From assembly GCA_008360975.2 (NCBI GenBank), contig CM039182.1, forward strand, positions 19,440,324-19,504,323: DNA of 64,000 nt, read 5' to 3'. Made by a program: the position numbers and the translations under genes. Below the pieces are notes generated by a model. That model did no database searches. It was not told the DNA's origin and worked only from the letters and a program-made list of their open reading frames with translations. Source of the DNA: Lichenostomus cassidix (Eukaryota; Chordata; Aves; Passeriformes; Meliphagidae). This document shows, piece by piece, positions 25,346-35,866 of this stretch. Each line of letters begins with the position of its first letter. The stretch's first letter is position 1.

Positions 25346-26538
25346 GTTTTAGTTTTTAATCTCCTACACCAGATAAGAGAGTAAAGAAATTCTAAGAGTA
25401 ATTAACATCTTAGGATAATAAACTCTGAAGTTTGACATTTAGCCTCAAAATTAGCCTGCTGAACTGCCTCCACAAGCAGATAAATACAAGTCTATGAAGT
25501 TAAGCACAAAGTCAGTTTTACTAAAGCCCATTTCTGCACATATAATAAACTTCAATTACATCCAGTGAAGAAAAAACTAAGCTTGCAATTTCCTTTCAGG
25601 CAAATATACTTTATATAAAGACGTGTAGAGATCTTTTTCCTGTCATACTTAGTTTTTACTTAAAGGAATAGATTTGAAATGCAATTATGTTCTTATGATA
25701 CTCTAACAGTAGTATTAATGTATCAGCCTTGCTCCCATAAACTGGCCTATTATTTTTCCCTCTGCTTAAAAATTCTTGTAACAGTCTACCTGCCTTTAGA
25801 CTTAAGCACTCAGCTGAGTAGGGAGCACTCTCATTTTGCATTTCTGAAACAAAGTTGCTTTGTTTGTACCAATAAAAAATACTTTGATTTAGAGAATTTA
25901 TTTTTAATAAGAACATTTGTATAGATATTTGTAAAAAACACAGAAACTGTCTTTAAAACGTAAAAGTATTAAACCAAATTCTTAACTCCATTTGACTCGT
26001 TTGTAAGCTGCAACACAACTTAAAACTCTATTGTAAACCATAAAATACAGTATGAAATTCTAGAATTTTAGGTGTCAAAATATCCTATGCATTGCTAAAT
26101 TAAAATATATAGAATGACACTGTGTTGTAAATGACAATGTACAATGAAATGTGCACGGAAAAATTTCTCAGGGATTTTAATCTTTCATTTCTCAAGGAAA
26201 AAAACAAACTTTAAAAATGGTTAGTTCCTGTGGCTGTGTAGTTACAGCAATGAAAATTTTTCTCCTGGCAGAATGTTAGACATTAATCTGGTCAGAGATG
26301 TATAAAATAATAAACAATAATAAACAAGCATGGCTATCATTACCCGCTTCTGTGTAAATAAAAGACTTGCTGAAAAAATAATTGACGATTCCTATTAACG
26401 ACGTGTTATCTATCCTCAGGATTTTGTAATTCTTATTCATCAGCTGAAGTCATTATCTGGAAAGTAACATGCAGTATAAGTAAACAAACAGCATTTCATC
26501 TAGTCAGTCCAGTTGCCAGAGCTTGTTTATAATTTAGA

Positions 26539-26560
26539 GAAGACATGTCTTCATGAAGAC
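26539..26560. promoter_or_regulatory. Overlapping palindromes containing a perfect p53-family half-site
   Basis: Two perfect 14-bp palindromes overlap: GAAGACATGTCTTC (26539-26552) and GTCTTCATGAAGAC (26547-26560). AGACATGTCT (26541-26550) fits the p53 half-site RRRCWWGYYY exactly. A second imperfect half-site (AGACAGATGTCT, 26557-26568) follows with an extra base pair. Function is inference only. Confidence 0.35.
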
Positions 26561-26805
26561 AGATGTCTGTGGCTTCGATAAAGGGGTAGATGGATTTTTT
26601 CTTTGTGATCTCCTTCCTGAGAGCCAATATTAAATAAAAATAAATCATATATTTGCTCTGATCAACTGCTTCTGAATTTGTTCACCAGAACAAATCATCT
26701 TACTTATTATCATCAAGCAGAAAACACAAACTTATTCCCAAACAGACATAAACACACCACCTCAACTGTACAAGAAGAGGAATACAAAGGAAGAAAAAAA
26801 AAGGA

Positions 26806-26837
26806 TTTGGGGGCACAAAGTCTTTTGTGCCCCCAAA
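26806..26837. repeat. Perfect 14-bp hairpin with 4-nt loop
   Basis: TTTGGGGGCACAAA (26806-26819), loop GTCT, TTTGTGCCCCCAAA (26824-26837). There is no mismatch in the stem, unlike the surrounding AT-rich text. No flanking duplication or known repeat recognised. Confidence 0.9.
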
Positions 26838-28375
26838 AGACTATCAAAGAAACTTCAGATCAGATACTCTGAAATGGGATTTTTGGCCCTTGGTTTCCCT
26901 GTGTGGAAGGTTTCTATCAAATTGCCATTGGACTATATCCAGCCTGCCGGCTAGGAAAGCTTAATTGAGCTGTTGTAACTGCTAGAGTTTTGAAAGGTCA
27001 AGAGAGCAACAAGCTATCAAGACTGCCAGACACCACCTCACACACCATTGATGGGAGAATAGCTGTGTGCTACCCAGGATAGAGCATCTAAAACAGGCAG
27101 TCTGCTGCACCAGGCGAGCAGGCACGTATGGCAGACAGCGCGAACATGCCTTCTTGACTTTAGCTTTCCATATGTGCTGGAGAGAAGTCATGATTTCAAT
27201 TTTTCACATAAAACATCTTCTGCTAACCCTTCTGCTACCCCTTCTGCTACCTTACATCCATCCACAGGCTAAACAACGTAGACATCAAAATGCATGTCAC
27301 AAATACCTAACTGGAAAACAAACTTTAAAATAATGCTGTTGGTAGAGGCAGAACATTGGGGTCCCTGCAAGATCTGGATTTTTTTTGTACCATATGCATG
27401 CACAGCATATGCATGTCCCATTTCTTTAACTAAAGACATTCAAGCCACCTTCTTCCAAATATCTTAACTTTTGCATGTAGGGCTCCACCCCAAGCATTAT
27501 GAATTCATTACTTAAACCACATGTCATTAGTATCTTTTACCCAGAAGACTTCTCTAGCTACATAGGTCTCCTGACATCTAATTAAGTAAGAACTATGAAT
27601 ACATGTGGCTTAACAGGGGGGAAGTTGTAAATTCCCAAAAGACTGAAAACACACAGAAACACACAACGTATGCAGAGGAATCCAAGAATTAAGTATGTAG
27701 CTATATAAATCAGAGAAGCCAAATCAACCAGCTTGCTGTTAACTCTGTACTGCCCTGCCACTAGTACCATAGATTACTGCTCCTACCATTAACACTTGTT
27801 ATGGCTACATTAACTTCATTCAAATTCCTCACTGAAAAATAGCCAATTTTTTTTTTTAAATCAAGACCTGTAGAGTAAATAATGAATATGGAATAGAAAA
27901 AAATCAAGTATTCCTGATCATGAAGTTATTAGGTTATATTTTCTTTTCAAAGTCCATGGTGGTTCACATCACTGAGGTAAACTGCCTCGTGCAGCACGAG
28001 GTTGATCAGTGCACTGCCAGGCAGTAGGTCTTTATCATGGCCACTTTCTTCAGATAGAAATAAACTGAAACCAACAACAACAACAGATGAATTTACAGAT
28101 TTCATCAGGACTTGGTGCTATCAATACACTCAGAAGCCAGGTCCTGTGAGAGACTTCCTTCCTCCACTGTCTCACAAACGTAAAAGCAGCTGAGAGGTTC
28201 AGTGCTCCCTCAAGCAGTTTGGTGGGAGGGATGCTCCACTCATCTCTACCCTTTTTTTCCACCTTCATCTTCCAGCTTGTAGTAAGTAATAGTGGCGAAA
28301 AAACAAAAAAAGTGAGCTACTATAAAAACACACAAACAAAACTCTCAGCACTGGCAAGGCCATGCCCTGATTGAT

Positions 28376-28873
28376 GTGTCCAGTTCCTGGCTCCCCAGTA
28401 AAAGGGAGACATGGACATTCTGGAGAGAGTCTAATAAAAAGTCACAAAGATGATGAAGAGACTGGAGCATGTCTTACATAAGGAAAGGCTGAGAGAACTG
28501 ACACTGTTCAGCCAGGAGAAGAAAAGGGTCAGGGGGATCTCTCTGTATATAAATACTTGACGGGAGGGTACAAAGAGGATGGAGCCAGGCTCTTCTTAGT
28601 GGTGCCCAGTGAAAGATGAGAGGCAGTGGGGGCAAACTGAAACACAGGAGATTCGATTCCCTCAGAACATCAGGAACTTTTTACCATGAGGCTGACTGAG
28701 CCACAGGTTTTCCAGGGAGGTTATGGAGTCTGTCTATCCTTGGAGATACTCAAAAGCAGGCTGGACATGGTCCTGTGCCACTGGCTCAAGGTGGCCCTAC
28801 CTAAGCAGGAGGATTGGACCAGATAAACTCCAGAGATGTCTTCCACTGTCAACCACACTTTGATTTTGTGAGA
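28376..28873 (+). mobile_element. CR1 LINE 3' fragment, about 0.5 kb, plus orientation
   Basis: Collinear with the CR1 3' end: tccagttcctggctccccag, acatggacattctggagaga, gaaaggctgagagaactgac, tacaaagaggatggagccag, ctcttcttagtggtgcccag, ttatggagtctgtctatcc, ggttttccagggagg. It ends tgattttgtga, the degenerate ATTCTGTGA terminus at which CR1 copies end. 5'-truncated, no functional ORF. Confidence 0.93.
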
Positions 28874-31579
28874 AGTGTTCAAAAGGCTGTTAACCCACAT
28901 CATCTGTGTATGCAATTATTAAGTATTGATTTTTTTTTTTTTCCTTCATGTTTGTGAGGTGAACTGTACTGGTCGTGCTAACCCCAGGCCAGTTTTCACA
29001 TTCCACATCTCCTACCCTCTACTCCTTAAGGAGAAGCAAACTTCTCGTTTGCTATTTCATCACCTGGAGCCGGTCAGGGGCGTTGGTTTCAAAATGTCAG
29101 AAACCACTGGGTGACTTCACAGGGCTCCCTCTCACACATGCCTCAGGCACAAACCTGCTTCTCAGACATCATGCACTCACCACGACCCTCTGCCACAGTA
29201 ATAGATATGCTCATTCCCTTCCCTCTGTCTTCAGACACCGCTGAGCACTAAACCATTACAAAAGGATACAGATAAATTGCAGTCATTGATTTGCCTCATA
29301 TTTTGTGTTGTATTTCTAAAAGTTAATTCCTGAAGGGAGAAACCTTGTCTTCAAAATCCCAGAGCTCCATGCATCCCAGGACCCTACATTATAAACCAGG
29401 TATTCTGAGCTCTGCATGAGGGACAGCTGATCCACTGCTCATAGACTCACATACATAATAGGGCCTACAGCTCATGCCTCCACCCATGGCCTCCAGAGAG
29501 CCCCCCACCTTTTTATTGATGGTTCTTGTGTTGGATTGTGGGGGCAGAGGTAGGGGAAGGTCAGATACACGATAAATACATTCAGTATACTGTCAAAAAT
29601 AAAAAAAAGGCTCCATCCTCAGTCACAGACATTCAAATTAAAGACAGGTTGCCAGGTAATAGAAGCTATATGAAGGTCAAACACTAACATTTTTAAAGAA
29701 CTTACTTCACATAAACTAGAGGAGGTTAGATTAAACACTGGCTTTTCTCTGGGGAAAAAAGTATGGTCACTACAGTTGTGCAAATCACTAACTGGAAAGT
29801 ACACTGGGTGTCTTGGGAGCAACACAAAAATGACCAATACTTCCCTCTGCATGGGCTTATTAAGGTTTTCCTGTCTAGTGTTTCCCCATTCTAAACTGAA
29901 ACTGCTTTAGGAGCCATTCTTCTACACGATCGAAACCAGCAGCTCTCCCAGGCTTCCCTTGGGGAAATCCCAAAACTCATATGCAGTGCTTAAAACACAG
30001 CTGCAATGTCTCTGAGCTAGTCATGGGGAATGATGCCATACAGAATGACCCTCATTTTTCCAATTTAGGAAAAAAGACTGTATTGCTTCTACATTTTGGC
30101 TGCTGCAGAGAATCCACAGGAAAAAGACTTGCTAAGGGTGACTGTTTCACAAATTTACATCCAGCTCTGGATGTGAGCCCATCTGTCTTCATGTATAAGG
30201 ACTCTATTCCACATAAGAATCCTTTTTGCAAAACACACAATTTTAGGCATGAATAACTCCATTCTTTGTGCATTTGTACAGTATTTACAGTTGAAAATTA
30301 ACCAAATGCTATTGTCACTAGAAACAAACCAAGTGTCTCCTAAAATTTAAAGATAATGAATCAAGATGTCAAGGGGTTTATCAAAGGATGGACTCATGAC
30401 TCTGAAGCAAACCTCAGAGACTGAATTCAATTTGACTGCCTTTTAAGTCTGCGCTTCCAGTTGCACTCACATGTTGTACAACTTATCTATCTGAACATAG
30501 CATTAGATATTGTTGCCTTAGGTTGCACTTAAGGTGAACGTGGAAAAGTCATTCCAAAATCTTATGGTTAAGTTTTTACAGCGTTCTGCCACAGGTAATT
30601 TGCAGAACTATTCTTGTAATAATAAACACTCAATTCAAGGGAGAGGTTCCTAAAGAAGAAATTCTGATTTATGACCTCTTAGACATACCTGTGTCAACTC
30701 ACAGTATGATGAAAACTACTGTTGCTAAACAGTTACAAGTGACTCCGATCTTAAACAACATCTTTTTTTCCCTTCACTCAGTTTCTGAAATAAGGTAAGT
30801 AGCAGTGACTCACACGATTGTGTTCTCCCAACTGATTTCCAGGACTTACAATAGCATATTTCTAAAATAGGTGGGGTGTTCCCTTGACACAACAAAATTA
30901 GCCCTATCAGCAGAATGCCTGTACACATAGAACTGGGATTTGTCTGATTCATGAAAAACAGTCAAAAAGTAGCTCTTCTTAAACCTGAATGACATTTGAC
31001 TGCTTCAAGATATTCCCCTCCTTTAGAAATTTAGCAGACAGATTTTCATACTTTTTAGAAGATAATTCTGCCCTGCAGGAGCCGTAAGTATAACTGGCAT
31101 CTATCAACATCATACTTAGTATTCCACAAGAAGTGCTCCATCCTGCAAGAGGACATAGGCAAACTCATTGGAAGGGAAGATTTAATTTAAATAGACAAGT
31201 TCAAAACTTTTGCCTGGAGAACACAAGTGACAAATGCTGGATTTCCAAGGCAACCAAAACATATGCTCTAAACATCACAACCAATTCACTGGACTTATAA
31301 AGAGGTTTCCCGCTCCTTGTAAGGATATTTTCCGAGAAAAATATCTATGGAGATCAAAAAAAGCCAAGTTTTGAGTTTCTTAGGAAAGTTAAAAACTGAT
31401 CACAAAAGTTTGAAAATTGCATGAAACAGAGTGAATGAAATTCAGTGATTTTTTTTAAATGACCAGTCACCAAGCAAACTTCTTGCTGCCTGTGAATTAC
31501 TCTGCTAAAAAAATAGCTTTCCAATGATTAGGTGTTTTTAAGAAGAAATCCCAATTAACCCTACACTGTCACAGTGTTG

Positions 31580-31964
31580 GATCATGGTAACACAACAGAG
31601 CCTAAGGTCTCTGCCAGGCAACACTGCCGCTGGGAAGGAGTGACGAGACACTTTAGGTGTCCCATGCCTGACTGGGGACAATCAGTCGGTGCCATCAGCC
31701 CTGGAACACCTCCACCAGGGCCCCAGGAAGGCAAGAAGGACACGACTGGAGATGCCCAGCACCCACAGCCCTGCCAAGGCCCACCTGAGGGAGGAAGAGC
31801 AGATGCTCTGCAGCCATGGGAAATGCTCTGCTGGGCCAAGTGTAGCCCAGGAGAGCCAGCCAGGAGGAGGAGGCACAGGAGAGCCAGCCAGGCCTCCCTA
31901 ACATGCAAGCACCAGCTAGAGCCCCATCGCCCCTTATGCAGAACTCAAAAGACTGTTGGGAGTA
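31580..31964. other. Isolated GC-rich patch with a 17-bp direct repeat
   Basis: About 380 bp of markedly higher GC than its surroundings. It contains CAGGAGAGCCAGCCAGG twice (31848-31864 and 31876-31892, 28 bp apart). Frames of 108-132 codons cross it on both strands. The minus one looks secretory (LALLCLLLLAG) but starts at TTG, not ATG. CpG is low compared with the 35-kb island. No family recognised, so no gene called. Confidence 0.5.
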
Positions 31965-33458
31965 AGTTGTAGATGCTTTTGTTTTGGGATGTCAATGCAG
32001 ACTACGATCTACCAGGCATCTGTGAAAATGAGCTCCCTCTTTCTGCTTCGTTTTTGATGAATTACTCCAATTCTCTCCAATTTGGTTTATTTATTTAATC
32101 GCTTTAACCAGAGGTTTATTTTGCAAACAAACAGGAAAATGCCTAAACAAACAAGTTATAGCTCCACATGAGACTGCCTGGCCTGCAGCTTTTTACAGTT
32201 TCCTGTCTTTAGGAAATTAAATTGCTTACTACAGTCAAGCAAATCTACTTTGCCAGGTATGTGGCAAAGAATGCCTGAAAAGATACTATATGTCTATTTC
32301 ATCCGTCATAAAGAGCTTAATAGGCATCTGCCTAAAGTTTTAAAATGTAATGTGAAAGACACACTACATCCCAAGTTAGAACATTTATGAAAATAGGAAA
32401 GGACCTCTGCTACCTGTTTTTATTATTAATTTCAAAAATACAGCTTTTGCCACTGTGTCGTGACACTGTTTTTTTATTTTTAATATGAAGTGGTCATAAA
32501 CCCCAGCTTTTTTTCTTTTGATAACTGGTTCTTAAGCAATATTATCTTTGTTAGCTTGGGATGGTGGGAAATGGTATCAAAATTGATTATCAGTGCTGTC
32601 AGATATCTAGACTTATTACACACTCAGTGGAAGCTAATAATCCAAGCTTGTTTACACACAGGAGCAAAAAGAAAGTGAAGTGGACCCCAGATGCAAAAGC
32701 TGGTAGTACCAGTCTGTGGCATTTCGCTATTAAATGTAACTGAGTTAGAATAGCTTCAGATACTCATGTTTCTGCAAAAGTGTGTGCATGCTCACGTGAA
32801 CGTGTGTGTGTGCAAGCCAAAAGCAAACAATGATCACATACAGTTCCATTTCTCTATTACTCTAAAGACTGAGCTTTAAGAGATGGATTTTCTGAATTGC
32901 TCTAAGAGATGCTCTTATGATGCTATGTTTCATTTCATCAGTAGTCTCCTCCCTAGGATAAAAATGAAATTTTATATGCGTAATGCCTTAAAAACTTACT
33001 TACAATTGCTTTGAATTAATAGTAAACTTAAAATTAAACCCTGAATTTCTTTACTGTCACTTTTCACTCACTTTGTCCTTCACTGACTCAAGTAATTGTG
33101 TGGGACGATGAAACAAATGCCTTTTCCATAGTGCAGAGCATATGGCTTCATGAACAACAGATCTGTACAGACAGAAGTTTCACATTGATTTAATTTTTAC
33201 TGAACAATAAAGCTTTATGTACACCTTCTATTCTATTTTATGTAACTCTGAGTGAAGCAAACATCTTGGTGAGTCTGGCTGCCAAAATAACACTAAAGAA
33301 GTGCATCCCTATTTTTGCCTGAGCTATCTTGCTCTAAAGAAAAACTAAGAGGAAAAACCCCAAATTATATTTTAGTTTGCACATAGTGACACATTTTGTA
33401 TGAGCAGATCATTACACTTCAGTTTCAGGAACCTCCCTCTAGAGCTATCAAAGAGAAC

Positions 33459-33477
33459 AAAAAAAAAAAAAAAAAAA
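33459..33477. repeat. A19 homopolymer
   Basis: Nineteen A on the plus strand followed by gaaaaggg. No CR1 or other retrotransposon text precedes it, so it is not evidently an element tail. The stretch from here to 35150 is AT-rich with no exon recognised. Confidence 0.9.
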
Positions 33478-35150
33478 GAAAAGGGAAATTAAAAAAACTC
33501 ACACCCCACACACTTCATGGTAGACTTCTTACTTTTTCCATTGATACTATTTCACTTTGCACAGCTATGTAGCAGAAAAGGGACTGACAGGAGATGGCCC
33601 ACCTGCTTGGGAAAGGTGTCTCGAACATTAAACTACTTTCTATGACACCGAATACTTCAATACTTTTCAGAAGCTGCAACAGGATAAGAAAAAGAGATTG
33701 AGATTTCAATCCAAAGCTCTTACACCATTCTTCAGTCATCTAGGTTATTTTCAGGATTTAAAATTTCAGACTTGCTTGCTGTATAAACCAGAAGTAACTC
33801 CACAGGGTACAGCAGAATGAAGAGACTGTACAAAAATCTGTTCAGAGAGATTTGCAACCCTTTACAAATATCTACAAAATTAAACTAATTAAAAAAAAAG
33901 AAAGCTTTGAAGTTTGACACTCTCTTTTGTTTTACAGTTTTCATACACAAGTAAACATTCTATAGCATAACCACTGCAATGCCATCTGGCTTACTGCTTT
34001 GGAAAAACCAAGTTCTTTTCAGCTCCCTAGCTAGCTTTGTGAAAGTTTGTGCAAGTCACACATAGGCACAAATGAGTTCAATGAGCAGACAGCTGTACTT
34101 AAATTCTTTTCCTTCTGCATTTCTTGCATCTGAAAAACATAGCTGGTTGGAATCAAGAAAACAAAAAAAAGGAAAAAAATCCAAAATAAATAAATTAATT
34201 CCTTCAAATGTGTTGTAGAATCCAGACTGCCATAAAAGGCCCTTTCAATACTTCAAAGAGCAACTTCAATATTTAAAACAAAACATTTGCAATTGCCAGT
34301 TATATGCAAAGAATGTGATACTTTTTAGCATGTGAAATTTATTTTGACGTCCTATTGTAGAGTTAATACATATTTTTCAGTGTCATTATTTTTCCCCAAA
34401 GCTCTTCAGATTTGGACTCGGCCACAAGTGGTGTGTGGGTGGAAGAATACATCCATTTTGCTTACAACGTAGCACTTGGACCACAGGCTGCAAAATTGCA
34501 AACTTCTATGTCAGCAAACAATGTGATGCAACAGTGTGAAGCTATTAGTGGTTTTCTTCTGGTCTTCTCTGACATCATCAACTTATTTCAAACACTGTTT
34601 TACACACATACTTAAGTAAAGAGTGTCAGATCTTAACGTGGGTGTGTTTGGGGTTTTTTTTTAAGCTAGCTCTTTTGATGGACATTGCAGTACATTACAA
34701 TGACATGCTTTGAACTGTACAAAAGAAATGGTTTGGCAACATCCCCACAAACATACTATTAAGGCCAGTTCCATAAGCTCTTTGTAGTCTATCTACATCA
34801 TAAAGTATGAGACAAATTCTGAATTATTTGGAGGCATGGGTTTGCTTAACTCAGAGTCCAAATAGCCTCATAGTACTCAGTAGTCATATATTGTCAATAT
34901 CTCTACAATGTGATAAACAAGACAAGGAAAGTCAATTCAATTTTATCTAGCAAATAGTATCTCACTCCTTGAAGAACTGGAAGAAAAAAATATCATATTT
35001 AAAAAGCAATCAAATTGGTGAATACTAAAGTTCAACCACAGAAAAAACAGTACTGACAGAAATTCAAAGCTGCCCAATAAACTCTGAGACAGGAACATTT
35101 AAAGTAAGTAACAGCTGAGAATGAAAAGAAATCCTTAGTTTACATCTTAC

Positions 35151-35183
35151 CGCTTCATATTCCTCGCTGCCAAAAAGGTACAT
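35151..35183 (-). CDS. CACNB2: CACNB2 alternative first coding exon in a CpG island (MYLFGSEEYEA), CACNB3/4-like
   Basis: This minus-strand exon has 11 codons, MYLFGSEEYEA, followed by an excellent gtaaga donor (GT at 35150-35149). It ends in phase 0, giving [19 protein letters not shown] when joined to the shared exon. The short N-termini of the paralogues, as I recall them, are MYDDSYVPGFEDSEA (beta-3) and MYDNLYLHGIEDSEA (beta-4), both followed directly by GSADSYTS. The shared pattern is MY, then a hydrophobic residue and G, an acidic pair and a final EA. The ATG has G at -3, and the same frame is closed upstream by TAG (35234-35232) with no other ATG between. The exon sits at the 3' edge of a GC-rich island, which would be its promoter. 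I do not recall this N-terminus among described mammalian CACNB2 isoforms. Paralogy, splice phase and promoter support the call; there is no transcript evidence here. Confidence 0.85.
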
Positions 35184-35460
35184 AGCTGCACCTTCACAGC
35201 CTGACACCAGTTGCCCAGAGCGCCCAGCCGCCTAAAGTCAGATCTTCCCCTGCATCCTCAGCTGCCAGCCGGGCAGGCTTCCCAGGCTGCTTTCCCACGC
35301 CTGGGCTGCTCCGGAGGCACCGCGGCTCTCGGGCATGAACTCCGAGTCTCTGCTGCTGCGAGGGCCGCGGGGCTGGCGGGACAGAACACTGCCAAACTCC
35401 GCGGGCGGCAGCGGCAGCCCCGGGCCGTGCGGTGCCGTGCGGAGCCGGACGGGGCCGGGC

Positions 35461-35640
35461 GGGGCGGTGTGGGGCGGGCAGAGCGACGGGACGGAGCGGC
35501 GAGGTGCGGGCAGCCCCGGCCGGGGCGGTGCGGGCAGAGGGACGGGGCGGTGCGGGCAGCCCTAGCCGGGGCGGTGCGGGCAGACGGACGGGACTGAGCG
35601 GGGCGGTGCGGGCAGCCACAGCCGGGGCGGTGCGGAGAGC
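35461..35640. repeat. GC-rich imperfect tandem repeat in the CpG island (core GGGGCGGTGCGGGCAG)
   Basis: The 16-mer GGGGCGGTGCGGGCAG occurs perfectly at 35522, 35544, 35568 and 35600, with a truncated fifth copy at 35624. Spacing is irregular (22, 24, 32, 24 bp), and intervening text alternates between cagccccggcc-like and agagggac-like segments. Each copy holds an Sp1-type GGGGCGG box, so the array multiplies GC boxes 340-450 bp upstream of the coding start. Confidence 0.85.
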
Positions 35641-35753
35641 GAGGGGCGGCAGCGCCGCGTTCCGGCCCTGCCCCGCCTGGTGAGACGCCGCCAAATTGTC
35701 TGAGGGGAAGCGCGCGGCCGGGGAAGCGCGAGTGCGGCCCGCGGAGCGCGGCT

Positions 35754-35866
35754 GGGGACGGGAGAGCCCGGGAGCAGCGGGCGGGATGGGGACGGGAGAG
35801 CCCGGGAGCAGCGGGCGGGACGGGGACGGGAGAGCCCGGGAGAGCCCGGGAGCAGCGGGCGGGGGC
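35754..35866. repeat. 34-bp tandem repeat, three copies, with a G-quadruplex motif in each unit
   Basis: Units start at 35754, 35788 and 35822 with GGGGACGGGAGAGCCCGGG and continue AGCAGCGGGCGGG. Copies 1 and 2 differ at the last base (T/C). Copy 3 has an internal 11-bp duplication of the GAGAGCCCGGG part. Each unit has at least four runs of three or more G on the plus strand with loops of no more than 7 nt, fitting the canonical G-quadruplex pattern. The G-rich strand is the template for the minus-strand gene. Confidence 0.88.

Larger units (their letters stand above)
10943..35150 (-). other. CACNB2: Intron / upstream region between the MYLFGSEEYEA and beta-2e first exons (24.2 kb)
   Basis: For the longer isoforms this is intron; its lower end (about 10943-11900) must hold the beta-2e promoter. 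Separately listed inside it: four CR1 fragments, an A-tract at each end, a perfect hairpin, a GC-rich patch and a p53-type palindrome. The stretches 11770-18056, 19700-21694, 21926-25183, 25346-26538, 26840-28375, 28874-31579 and 31965-33458 contain nothing I recognise beyond AT-rich unique sequence. Confidence 0.8.

Noticed and set aside
27985..28001. Short inverted repeat CCTCGTG / CACGAGG
   Set aside because: A 7-bp stem; too short to be meaningful alone.
31582..31908. 108-codon minus-strand frame with a signal-peptide-like LALLCLLLLAG segment
   Set aside because: It begins at TTG. The hydrophobic run comes from the repeated GAGCCAGCCAGG text read backwards, the opposite strand is open too, and no homologue is recognised.
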